Shown: positions 50,721 to 57,947 of the stretch, piece by piece
Layout: every line of letters begins with the position of its first letter
Position numbering within the stretch: position 1 is the stretch's first letter
Source of the DNA: Legionella yabuuchiae
GTDB lineage: Bacteria > Pseudomonadota > Gammaproteobacteria > Legionellales > Legionellaceae
Direction of reading: 5' to 3'
Length of the DNA: 64,000 nt
NCBI RefSeq assembly: GCF_900640115.1
Contig: NZ_CAAAIW010000010.1
Location: 1 to 64,000, forward strand
The notes under the pieces: generated by a model
What the model was told of the DNA's origin: nothing
Databases searched by the model: none
What the model saw: only the letters and a program-made list of their open reading frames with translations
Program-made: the position numbers and the translations under genes

Positions 50721-51992
50721 TTAACTGAATACCAGATTGAGGTTTTGGCTTTCTTTTTTCTGGCTCTTCTCACAAATCATCAAAGCAACAATTCCTATTA
50801 CGGAACCAAACACATAATACCATGCCGGCGCCATAAAATTACTCGTTTTGCTCACCAACCACATCATAAACAAAGGTGTGGTACCTCCAAATAATGAAAT
50901 GCCAACATTGAATGACACGCCAAAACCACTATACCGATAGTGTGATGGAAATAATGAAACCATATAAGCATTTAAAGGCGCATAGATGATTGCAATTAGA
51001 ACTGACATTGAAACCATCCCTGCTGCAATCAAAGCTAAATTACCAGAAGCAAGCAGATGAAAAAGAGGAACGGCAAAAATCATAAGGGCAATCATTCCTG
51101 TAGCCGATACTTTTAAAAGTCCTATCTTATCAGCAAGTAAAGCGATGAGTGGTTCTAAAGAGGCATCTACAAGCAGCGACATAGTAATAATTAATGTGGC
51201 TAGACTGAGTGGAATGTTAAAATAACTGTGTAAATAAGTTGCAGAGAATACATAGGTCCCAAAGGTTATAATACTAACTAACCAAGCTATCCCAATCACG
51301 CCAATAACAGTCAATGGCATTTCCTTGACAGCGGTTAGAAAGGGTACCCTGGGTTTATTGCTGTCCATTGATTGGAAGGCAGGTGTTTCTTCTACATGCT
51401 GTCGTAGAAAGAAAATCAATATTCCGGCGATAATCGCAACAGCAAATCCAAGTCTCCATCCCCATGAGGGCATAAAAGATGCGGTGAAAAAAGAGGCTCC
51501 TAATCCTGCCAATAACATTCCAGCACTATAGGCTGAACTGGTTAAACAACCAAATAATGCTCGTCGTTCTGGTTTTGCATGTTCAACCAAAAATATAGCT
51601 GAGCCAGTAAACTCTGAACTGGCAACAAACCCTTGCAACACCCTAAATAAGGTAATTAAAATCGGAGCGCTGATACCAATTACAGCATAGCTTGGAATTA
51701 AACTTATCATGGCCGTAGGAACTGCCATTGAGAGAATACTTAAACTTAACGCTCTCTTTCTTCCATAACGATCACCAATATAACCGAAAAAAATTGCACC
51801 GAGTGGTGCAAGCAAATACCCCACAGCAAATACACCAAACGTACTCAGTAAAGATGCAGTATGATTCTCACTTGGAAAAAAAGTTCTTGCTATGATTGGT
51901 GCAAAATAACCGAATATCGCAAAGTCATACCATTGGAGAGTTGTACCTGATACACCGGCTAAAAGAGCTTTAATTGAGTTAGCGTTTTTCAT
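50721..51992 (-). CDS. MFS transporter of the metabolite:H+ symporter (MHS/ProP-like) family
   Basis: This transporter of 423 residues has 12 predicted helices. ALLAGVSGTTLQWYDFAIFG at the start is the family opening, and GYIGDRYGRKRALSLS is the loop 2-3 signature. LQGFVASSEFTGSAIFLVEHA is the helix 4-5 region typical of ProP/KgtP-like symporters. I choose the start at 51992 (MKNANS); an upstream in-frame ATG at 52019 adds nine residues without a better ribosome site. Substrates of the family are organic acids, betaine or proline. It shares an operon with the GNAT gene. Confidence 0.83.
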   Translation of the reverse strand: MKNANSIKALLAGVSGTTLQWYDFAIFGYFAPIIARTFFPSENHTASLLSTFGVFAVGYLLAPLGAIFFGYIGDRYGRKRALSLSILSMAVPTAMISLIPSYAVIGISAPILITLFRVLQGFVASSEFTGSAIFLVEHAKPERRALFGCLTSSAYSAGMLLAGLGASFFTASFMPSWGWRLGFAVAIIAGILIFFLRQHVEETPAFQSMDSNKPRVPFLTAVKEMPLTVIGVIGIAWLVSIITFGTYVFSATYLHSYFNIPLSLATLIITMSLLVDASLEPLIALLADKIGLLKVSATGMIALMIFAVPLFHLLASGNLALIAAGMVSMSVLIAIIYAPLNAYMVSLFPSHYRYSGFGVSFNVGISLFGGTTPLFMMWLVSKTSNFMAPAWYYVFGSVIGIVALMICEKSQKKESQNLNLVFS

Positions 51993-52162
51993 TGTAAATC
52001 CATATGCATCCAAAAACATGATGCTAAATCCAACAACTAAGTCAAAAGTATAACGATAAAAATGAAGTCTGGGAATTGAGTAGTAGAACTATTTTTAAAC
52101 ACTAAGCAAACACATTTTATTAATCGACGTTCACTTATTAATTTTTATTAATAAACTCATGG

Positions 52163-52211
52163 TTGACAAATAACACGTTTTGTTTTCAAATAAAAACACG
52201 TTATGTTTTGT
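52163..52211 (+). promoter_or_regulatory. xis/int promoter with repeated operator motif
   Basis: A perfect TTGACA box (52163-52168) is followed by two direct repeats, AACACGTTTTGTTTT (starting 52172) and AACACGTTATGTTTT (starting 52195), spaced 23 bases apart. The motif resembles the repeat between lvrR and lvrA. The arrangement suggests repression of the excisionase gene by the island repressor. Confidence 0.5.
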
Positions 52212-52223
52212 TCGAGCTGAATT

Positions 52224-52577
52224 ATGAAGTCCAATTTTCCCTCGGGTACTACTACATTGAATTATCAACAATCAGATAACTCAAAAACACTGAATATAAT
52301 TGAGGCAGCTAAATTTCTTGGTGCGCATAAAGAAACTGTTAGACGTATGGTCGCATCAGGTGTGTTGCCTGGCGTCAAAATAGGTAGAGCATGGGTATTT
52401 ATCGAGCAAGATTTAATCACATATGTAAGATCTTTGTACAGAAATAATAGAAGCTTGGAAATAAACAATAAGAGCAGGAGCAGTACACAATGGCAATCAC
52501 CAAAAGAAATAACATCTGGTGGATCGACATCACACACAATGGAAGAAGAATACGTCAAAGTACTGGGACTAAAATAA
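52224..52577 (+). CDS. excisionase-type HTH protein
   Basis: This 117-residue protein has the helix_turn_helix_17 core LNIIEAAKFLGAHKETVRRMV followed by GVLPGVKIGRAWVFIEQDL. A basic, low-complexity tail follows. The gene overlaps the integrase gene by 88 bases in another frame, the usual xis-int arrangement, and is preceded by a strong, possibly repressed promoter. It is probably the recombination directionality factor for the tRNA-Arg island. Confidence 0.75.
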   Translation: MKSNFPSGTTTLNYQQSDNSKTLNIIEAAKFLGAHKETVRRMVASGVLPGVKIGRAWVFIEQDLITYVRSLYRNNRSLEINNKSRSSTQWQSPKEITSGGSTSHTMEEEYVKVLGLK

Positions 52578-53467
52578 AAATTAAAGCACAGCAGTTACAT
52601 GATCAATTAAAAAATGATTTATGGCAGGAAAATGTGCTACCATCTATCCCTAAAAAATCCTGGATGGATGCAGTTATTAGGTGGTTAAACGAGTCACAGC
52701 ATAAAAAAACTTTAGTTGATGATAAAATTCACCTGCGCTGGACCGATTCTTTTATACGCAACAAATTATTAACTGAAATAAATCAAGATGATATAGAAAC
52801 AATTGCTAAAGCAAGAGAAGAAACTGGCGTATCCCCTGCTACTGTAAACCGGATGCTAGAAATAATCCGCTCCATCCTCCGCAAAGCCCAAACTCAATGG
52901 GGATGGTTACAAACTGTTCCCCCGATCCGGATGCGTATAATAGATAACAAACGAATTAGGTGGCTAACTCGTAAAGAGGCAGATAGGCTTCTTATAGAGC
53001 TCCCCACCCACCTTCGAGATATGGCAAGATTCACACTCTTAACGGGCCTTAGAGAATCAAATGTCACACAGTTAAAGTGGAAAGATATCGATTTAAATAG
53101 ACGGCATGCTTTAATTCATCCCGATGAATCTAAAACCAAAAAAGGGATTCCAGTTCCATTAAATACACAAGCCATTGAAATACTTAAGCAACAAAAAGGA
53201 AATCACCCAATTTTTATATTCACTTACAAAGGGAATCCTGTAAGCCGTTGCAATAATCATGCATGGCGAAAAGCGCTAAATCGTGCAGGAATTAAAAATT
53301 TTCGCTGGCATGATTTAAGGCATACTTGGGCGAGCTGGCATGTACAAAATGGTACTTCACTACATGAATTACAGCAGCTGGGTGGGTGGTCCAATTATGA
53401 GACTGTATTAAGATATGCACATTTGTCTGGACAGCTCTTGCAGGAAGCCGCTGAAAGAGTTGCATAA
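52490..53467 (+). CDS. int: tyrosine site-specific integrase
   Basis: The 325-residue integrase has an N-terminal arm domain (NNIWWIDITHNGRRIRQSTG), a SAM-like core and a complete catalytic domain. Arg is in TLLTGLRESNV (about residue 188), HDLRHTWASWH is the H-x-x-R box (about 275), LGGWSNYETVLRYAHLS carries the nucleophile Tyr (about 308), and a Lys lies in the beta hairpin. AGGAG precedes the ATG. It lies beside the tRNA-Arg fragment, the expected attachment site, about 0.7 kb downstream, and shares its 5' region with the excisionase. Confidence 0.9.
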   Translation: MAITKRNNIWWIDITHNGRRIRQSTGTKIKIKAQQLHDQLKNDLWQENVLPSIPKKSWMDAVIRWLNESQHKKTLVDDKIHLRWTDSFIRNKLLTEINQDDIETIAKAREETGVSPATVNRMLEIIRSILRKAQTQWGWLQTVPPIRMRIIDNKRIRWLTRKEADRLLIELPTHLRDMARFTLLTGLRESNVTQLKWKDIDLNRRHALIHPDESKTKKGIPVPLNTQAIEILKQQKGNHPIFIFTYKGNPVSRCNNHAWRKALNRAGIKNFRWHDLRHTWASWHVQNGTSLHELQQLGGWSNYETVLRYAHLSGQLLQEAAERVA

Positions 53468-53476
53468 TGATGGCGC

Positions 53477-53986
53477 TTATTTCTCATTATTTAAGAAGTA
53501 TCGATAATACTTACATGAAACTCCATACCCCTGCTCTTCTTTGTAATATTCCATACCACACTTCTCCATAACCCGATGAGAAGCTGTATGTTTTAATGGG
53601 GCTAGAGCAACGATATAATCTGTTGAAATATTTTCACAGCACCAGTTAAGCAACGCGTTTAAAATTTCAGTTGCATAACCCTGTCCCCATAAATCCTTTA
53701 TAATTAGATAACCAACTTCTACTTCACCAGTCTCTAGCGGGCCAAAGCCACAACGGCCAATAAAATTACCAGTTGATTTATCAAATACAACGAAACAAGG
53801 CAGTCCAAAATCTTTATAGTATGATTGGAATTGAAATATTCTTTGTTTCGTTTGACTTTTACTTTGAATACCATCAGGAAAAAATTTTCTTACATCAGGA
53901 TTAGCATTGAGTTTTGCGACAGGCTCAAGATCCTCAATTGAAATGAGGCGCATAAAAGTTCTTTGCGTAGTTATCTCTGGATACAT
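53477..53986 (-). CDS. RimJ/RimL-type GNAT acetyltransferase
   Basis: The 169-residue protein opens ITTQRTFMRLISIEDLEPVAKL, the RimJ/RimL style. The central strand and acetyl-CoA loop are GEVEVGYLIIKDLWGQGYATEIL (the loop is Q/R-x-x-G-x-A) at about residues 91-113, and HTASHRVMEKCGMEYYK follows. It converges on the integrase with 9 bases between the stops, so it could interfere with or be read through by integrase transcription. Substrate unknown. Confidence 0.8.
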   Translation of the reverse strand: MYPEITTQRTFMRLISIEDLEPVAKLNANPDVRKFFPDGIQSKSQTKQRIFQFQSYYKDFGLPCFVVFDKSTGNFIGRCGFGPLETGEVEVGYLIIKDLWGQGYATEILNALLNWCCENISTDYIVALAPLKHTASHRVMEKCGMEYYKEEQGYGVSCKYYRYFLNNEK

Positions 53987-54088
53987 TTAAATAATACCAT
54001 TTAAAATAGTTAATAATGTTAGCAATCTATTTATTTGGTCACAAATTTTATTTCTTTTACTGTGCCCAAAACGTGCCAAACTGTCGCT

Positions 54089-54101
54089 GTACACAGTGTA
54101 C
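54089..54101. other. short palindrome near the att region
   Basis: GTACAC-A-GTGTAC is a perfect inverted repeat 80 bases before the tRNA-Arg fragment. In integrase-flanking DNA such palindromes can be arm-type or Xis binding sites. No other feature marks the region 53987-54180. Confidence 0.35.
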
Positions 54102-54180
54102 TTAACGCAGTTCTAGGCAGTATTTCGTCACAGGAATGCATTGCAGGGCATTGATTTTAAATGAATTTTAATTTTAAGAC

Positions 54181-54230
54181 ACTGGCTACGAACCAGGGGG
54201 TCGGAGGTTCGAATCCTTCCGGGCGCGCCA
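54181..54230 (+). tRNA. 3' half of tRNA-Arg(ACG), probable att site
   Basis: The stretch holds an anticodon stem-loop (CTGG-CTACGAA-CCAG, anticodon ACG at 54188-54190), a variable region, a T-arm (GGAGG-TTCGAAT-CCTTC) and an acceptor 3' strand CGGGCGC followed by G and an encoded CCA at 54228-54230. The D-arm and 5' acceptor strand are absent; the sequence upstream is unrelated AT-rich DNA. A tRNA 3' half next to an integrase is the standard signature of an island attachment site left on one side. The complete tRNA should be at the other end. Confidence 0.85.
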
Positions 54231-54240
54231 TCTAAAAAGC

Positions 54241-54265
54241 CACACTGAAAATATAAAATAGTGTG
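54241..54265. terminator. hairpin just after the tRNA fragment
   Basis: CACACT (54241-54246) and AGTGTG (54260-54265) form a 6-bp stem 10 bases after the encoded CCA. It could be the original terminator of the tRNA transcription unit, but the T run is weak. Confidence 0.35.
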
Positions 54266-54293
54266 ATATATCAACGCAAACCAGGACTACTGT

Positions 54294-54383
54294 CCCGGAA
54301 GCGTTCGAACCGAAAGAGGTTCGACAAAATGCGCAGCGAAGAGCACGAAGTGCGGCGAAGCATAGCTCTTCCCCAAATCCGGG
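54294..54383. other. unexplained structured element with a closing stem and internal hairpins
   Basis: CCCGGA (54294-54299) pairs with TCCGGG (54378-54383) to close about 90 bases. Inside are CGAACC/GGTTCG (54305-54323) and GAAGAGC/GCTCTTC (54338-54371), the latter enclosing GCAC-GAA-GTGC. There is no reading frame. It could be a small RNA, part of a former tRNA-linked transcript, or a repetitive palindromic element. It lies just outside the att site. Confidence 0.45.
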
Positions 54384-54465
54384 GGCACTTCACCCACTCA
54401 CTCACTCACACAGCACTCTAACTCATAATCAATAATTTTCAGATTTCTAAATCCATAAGCTCTAG

Positions 54466-54547
54466 AATGTAGGGGCACTTTAATCCTCTTTTGATCGGGG
54501 AATCAAAGAATTAGATTACTATAATCCAATTAAAGTGCCCCTACATT
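54466..54547. mobile_element. MITE-like inverted repeat element
   Basis: The 19-base arm AATGTAGGGGCACTTTAAT (54466-54484) is repeated exactly in inverse orientation at 54529-54547, around a 44-base AT-rich centre that has its own TTTGAT/ATCAAA hairpin. Long perfect terminal repeats, tiny size and no gene suggest a non-autonomous transposable element. Flanking direct duplications are not clear. Confidence 0.5.
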
Positions 54548-54779
54548 TGGGGTAGAGTCCATACTGTTTAAGTATGGATGTATACCCATCGGAAATATCT
54601 ACCTCTTAAAAACACCCAGCCCCACATTAAATCAAAATTTTCATTTTAAAACTAACAAGCATATAATATCGTCACAAAGAACAGAAAAAGACAACTTGAT
54701 CATGCTAATAAATAGGCTAGCCTCATAATGGACACTGATTTATTAAGATCAAGGCACTAACAAAGGGGGGGGTGATTAC

Positions 54780-54901
54780 CACAGTTCACAGATATGAGTG
54801 ATGTTGAACGCTTAGGATTAAGAAACGGTCTATTGCGGTATTGTGAGCTGGATACCTTGGCTATGGTGATGATAATTGAGTACTGGATGGATATGCTATA
54901 G
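54780..54901 (+). pseudogene. 3' fragment of a DUF2779 gene
   Basis: These 122 bases match the end of the intact DUF2779 gene (about 47985-48105) almost base for base. The translation MSDVERLGLRNGLLRYCELD, then TLAMVMIIEYWMDML and a stop, corresponds to the intact MSDFERLELRNGLLRYCELD. No upstream part is present. Since the fragment lies outside the tRNA-Arg boundary, it suggests that a related element once occupied the same site and was mostly deleted. Confidence 0.8.
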
Positions 54902-54907
54902 CAATGT

Positions 54908-55474
54908 TTAAAAATAACATTGACGTATTTCTTCCATCTTTTTGGCCGACTCAATCCCGTTAACTGGCAATCCCCTTGCATCCAATAGACCTACTTGCAC
55001 AAGCACACTTGCTTGATCCCAATAAATATGTTCATGCGTCACCTTCCCCTGGGAAAATCCGACAATCACAACTAAAGGAATTTCTACTCTTTTTCCTGTC
55101 GGGGCAATATCAGGTAACATCCAACCAATTTCGGAGTTATGTGTAAATTTGAAAATAATTTCATCGACCAGTTGATGTTCATCAATTGTTCTTGAAACAG
55201 GCACCATTTCAGTATCTGGTGGAAAAAATTTTCCTGACTGAATGAATTCGCTATAAAACTTGCGCACACCTTCTTGTCCCGCCCCTCCTATCATGGTAGG
55301 AATATTATTTATATGCGGATCAGATGTCATTGTTGCCAAGGTTGCGTCTAAGTCTTTTCTTAATTCCGCGTCAACATGTCGTTGAAAGGCATCAATCAGT
55401 GCTTGTTTTCCTTGAGATATAGTCGTCATAGCAGGCATATCATGATTTGTGGCGTATAACATATTTTGTAACAT
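54908..55474 (-). CDS. NTF2/SnoaL-like protein
   Basis: The 188-residue protein has the cone-shaped NTF2-like pattern. An N-terminal helix carries GKQALIDAFQRHVDAELRKD. LATMTSDPHINNIPTMIGGAGQEGVRKFY and HQLVDEIIFKFTHNSEIGWML follow as separate blocks, and KVTHEHIYWDQASVLVQVGLL ends the fold. Such proteins are ester cyclases or hydrolases, often uncharacterised. The start may be the internal ATG in front of PAMTT rather than the first. A hairpin CAATGTT/AACATTG overlaps the stop. Its place outside the island makes it a candidate resident gene. Confidence 0.7.
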   Translation of the reverse strand: MLQNMLYATNHDMPAMTTISQGKQALIDAFQRHVDAELRKDLDATLATMTSDPHINNIPTMIGGAGQEGVRKFYSEFIQSGKFFPPDTEMVPVSRTIDEHQLVDEIIFKFTHNSEIGWMLPDIAPTGKRVEIPLVVIVGFSQGKVTHEHIYWDQASVLVQVGLLDARGLPVNGIESAKKMEEIRQCYF

Positions 55475-55693
55475 AAAGCCCTAACTAGCAAATTACACCT
55501 AGCGACTCATAATGAGACTAGGAATCCCATTAAGTGCTCGAAGTGGCGACACAAGAAAATAACAAAGCTATAAAACCGTGAAGCTAAATACACAAATTCA
55601 TTTGTCACGGGATATTTAAGCCGTCCTATTCAACTACAACGTATTATTAGATAAGCTATTGGTACACTTTTTGTTTGGATAATCAAATATAGT
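55475..55693. promoter_or_regulatory. intergenic region with two hairpins
   Basis: CCTAG...CTAGG with internal CTCAT/ATGAG (about 55498-55524) and CCGTGA...TCACGG with internal ACAAAT/ATTTGT (about 55586-55618) are visible between the divergent NTF2-like gene and the CBS gene. Both promoters must lie here. No gene is evident. Confidence 0.4.
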
Positions 55694-56101
55694 ATGGGTA
55701 TCACTCAGTCTATCTATTCTCAAAAAACAGCTGGCAGTCTAATGACTACGCTTGTCCCTATTGCAAACCTCACTGATACTCTTGATAAAATCAAATTAAA
55801 ATTATCTGAACGGGATTGGGGAGATATACGAGTCGTATACGTGGTTTCTGATACGCAAAAGCTTGTAGGAATAATACCTATAAATAAAATTTTAGCATCC
55901 AGTGATAATGAAAGTGTCTCGACCCTAAGTTCAAAACCAAAACTATCGGTATTACCTTCACTTAGCCAAGAAAAGCTAGTAAAAAAAGCCATTCAATCAG
56001 ATGTTGAATCAGTTGCTGTCGTTGATAATGATCCTACCTCGAAAAACCGGACACCAACATTATGCAGCCATTCCAAAATTGCTGGGAGTTTGAAACCCTA
56101 G
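55694..56101 (+). pseudogene. CBS-domain protein truncated by an IS fragment
   Basis: The first about 112 residues carry a CBS-domain pattern: SLMTTLVPIANLTDTLDKIK, then VVYVVSDTQKLVGIIPINKIL, and QSDVESVAVVDND. This resembles N-terminal regulatory CBS pairs of magnesium transporters of the MgtE type. After VVDND the chain switches to an unrelated 23-residue tail that reads through the edge of the IS3-type transposase fragment. The transporter part or second CBS completion is missing, so the gene is broken. Confidence 0.75.
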
Positions 56102-56325
56102 AGATGAATGGATGCGTTTGCGATTGTAAAACACTTCAATGTAATCGAATAGAGCTAATTGAGCCTCTTTTCTAGTTTTAAAAGTAACCCCGTAAATCGC
56201 TTCAATTTTCAAGGTATGAAAAAAGCTTTCCATGACCGCATTATCATAACAGTTTGATCCTGCCCTAATATGACTCAGATAACTAATCTTTGATCCATTC
56301 GCTCTTCGATGTGTGATCTATTTCT
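56060..56325 (-). pseudogene. IS3-family transposase, C-terminal fragment
   Basis: The minus strand encodes the end of an IS3-type DDE transposase. Blocks are SHIRAGSNCYDNAVMESFF with the catalytic Glu in AVMES, then HTLKIEAIYGVTFKTRKEAQ, and FDYIEVFYNRKRIH followed by SLGFQTPSNF. It ends at the TAA at 56060. The N-terminal RNase H residues are gone and the frame meets a stop near 56325. The fragment separates the truncated CBS gene from the truncated avd-like gene, so its insertion and later deletion probably removed the parts missing from both. Confidence 0.85.
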
Positions 56326-56329
56326 CAAG

Positions 56330-56542
56330 TTAATGGGTTTTGCGTAAGTCCAGTCTGTTTTGATGCTTGTTGGCCCGGTAAATACAGCGAAGCAAATGAA
56401 GAGCGTCACGCTTCATATCCTGACCTAAACTGTATTTGTGTTCTCTTGGGAAATCGCGACTCACCTCAAATACCTTCAGCACCAGCTGATAAGCGTCTTT
56501 GTAAACGGGCAATTCTGTGTATAACGCCATTATAGTAACCAA
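56330..56542 (-). pseudogene. avd: four-helix-bundle Avd-like protein, truncated
   Basis: The 70 residues YTELPVYKDAYQLVLKVFEV, then FPREHKYSLGQDMKRDALHLLR and IYRANKHQNRLDL give the first two helices of the four-helix-bundle family, which includes the accessory variability determinant (Avd) of diversity-generating retroelements. Family members are about 115-130 residues, so roughly half is missing at the C terminus, exactly where the IS3 fragment begins. It lies 75 bases after the DUF1566 target gene on the same strand, the usual DGR order. No template repeat or reverse transcriptase follows. Confidence 0.7.
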
Positions 56543-56549
56543 AAAAAAT

Positions 56550-56610
56550 AAACCAAACCGCTTACGCGGTTTTTCAAAGAGGCAGCAAGCTGCCTCAAAA
56601 GAAAAGGGAT
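56550..56610 (-). repeat. paired hairpins behind the DGR-like variable region
   Basis: On the minus strand GAGGCAGC-TT-GCTGCCTC and then AAACCGC-GTAA-GCGGTTT follow the end of the target gene. Short perfect hairpins just after the variable region are known from DGR targets, where a cruciform promotes homing. A terminator role is also possible because a T run follows the second hairpin. Confidence 0.6.
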
Positions 56611-56617
56611 AAAGGGA

Positions 56618-57937
56618 TTAAGGGGTAAAAGCCCGGGCACAACGGACCTTGATGCCGATGCTGCTCTTGCCGAAGATCTCCTGGTCGCCACTGCCGAAGT
56701 TCTGGAGCCAGGCGCTGAACACACCGTCATCCGTAGAACTCCAGTAGTACGCGCTGACAAAACCGTAGTCAGGAATGTTTCCCTCAAGGCCCAGGTTGGA
56801 GTGTACATTCTGTATCAGGGGGTTAACTTCAGTGCCGCAGCCAGAATTAGAACTGTTACCTGTTTGATACCCCAGCTCACAAATCGCCGGCAGATACCAG
56901 TCCTTAAAGCCGCCGGCTGACAGGCCGATGCATTGCTGGGCGGCTGGGTAAGTGCTACCAAGCTTATCAGTGTTGGTTTTGCCATTGTCTTTACTGTCGG
57001 CGCCTGTTACACCAGCAGGGCCCCATGCGAAATTACCCACCTGGTCTGATTCCAAAACTACCCTTCCTCCCACGCTAAGATCAATATCCGTTGCGTCATC
57101 AATGGAAAAAACATAACCGCCTTTGAAAATATGGCCATAGGTCAGGATAATGATATCCGAGGTCACCGCATTGGTGTTGGTGCCCTGGGCTGTGAGGACG
57201 CTGGGCGTTGGGGCCGTAGCTGGTGCGCCACTGGCGGTCGTACCCGGCGTAATCGTTAAAATACACGCCTTGCCCGGGGCTATGTTGCCGCAGGTACTAC
57301 TGGGCGTAATGTCAGTGTCTACAGGTAGACCCGGACTGATGCTGAAATCAACATCCTGCGCCACGGCCGTACCGATGTTGGTGATAATCAGCTGTCTTGC
57401 TTTGGAGACAGCAGGGCCAGTGCCGGATGCTGCGGTAAATATCCCCTGCTTGGCGATAGCCAGCTCATTGGTTGATATTTTTAAACTGGTCATCGGAGGC
57501 ACGGCAAGGACGGTGATGCCTAACTGATTGGCAGTTGCCGGTTGCGAGCAAAGAAAGGGGTTCGGGCTGTTGTTGCCCGGCCCTTGCGTTTTACACACCT
57601 GCGGGCCGCCCTGGATGCCTCCTGGCGCTACATCTGCACCACGAATTTCAAGCTCCAGCAGACAGGATTCATTAGGGCCCAGAGTGAAGGGACTGGGGCA
57701 ACTGCTGGGTTGGGTGTTGACCTGAGTAACCCCTTGTAAGGGCTTTGTAGTCAGCGTGCGAGTGATTTTAGTTTGGTTAGTGACTTGGTATCCTACCGTC
57801 ACCACATCATTGACGGACAATTGATAGGTGGTGGCGGTTGTAGGCGTTAATAAAAACTTAGGCGTTGGGGCCGCAGTCAAGGGCAAGCTGGTTATCAAAA
57901 GCCATGCCGCAAAGGCGTAAGTGCAGATTCTTTTCAT
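56618..57937 (-). CDS. secreted DUF1566/C-type-lectin-like protein, probable DGR target
   Basis: The 439-residue protein has a signal peptide (WLLITSLPLTAAP). A repeated Ig-like beta region (about 25-270) is rich in Thr, Pro and Gly. A C-terminal CLec-like domain has GFKDWYLPAICELGYQ, then YYWSSTDDGVFSAWLQNFGS and IGIKVRCARAF. That domain is the classic DGR variable-protein fold. The final 100 bases use NNC codons at many positions (AGC, TAC, TTC, GGC, ATC), as expected where adenines in AAC codons were mutagenised. It starts with AGGAG and is translationally close to the barrel gene. Legionella DGR target LdtA is a precedent. Confidence 0.75.
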   Translation of the reverse strand: MKRICTYAFAAWLLITSLPLTAAPTPKFLLTPTTATTYQLSVNDVVTVGYQVTNQTKITRTLTTKPLQGVTQVNTQPSSCPSPFTLGPNESCLLELEIRGADVAPGGIQGGPQVCKTQGPGNNSPNPFLCSQPATANQLGITVLAVPPMTSLKISTNELAIAKQGIFTAASGTGPAVSKARQLIITNIGTAVAQDVDFSISPGLPVDTDITPSSTCGNIAPGKACILTITPGTTASGAPATAPTPSVLTAQGTNTNAVTSDIIILTYGHIFKGGYVFSIDDATDIDLSVGGRVVLESDQVGNFAWGPAGVTGADSKDNGKTNTDKLGSTYPAAQQCIGLSAGGFKDWYLPAICELGYQTGNSSNSGCGTEVNPLIQNVHSNLGLEGNIPDYGFVSAYYWSSTDDGVFSAWLQNFGSGDQEIFGKSSIGIKVRCARAFTP

Positions 57938-57947
57938 TTTTTTCTCC

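Larger units (their letters stand above)
54231..54779. other. gene-free region between att and the DUF2779 fragment
   Basis: The 549 bases contain the post-tRNA hairpin, the closed multi-stem structure and the MITE-like repeat. The remainder (54548-54779) is AT-rich with no supported reading frame, ending in a GGGGGGG run near 54766 where the DUF2779 fragment begins shortly after. Confidence 0.6.

Noticed and set aside
57150-57739. Plus-strand frames inside the DGR target gene
   Set aside because: They arise from the higher GC content of the minus-strand gene; no ribosome sites or domains support them.
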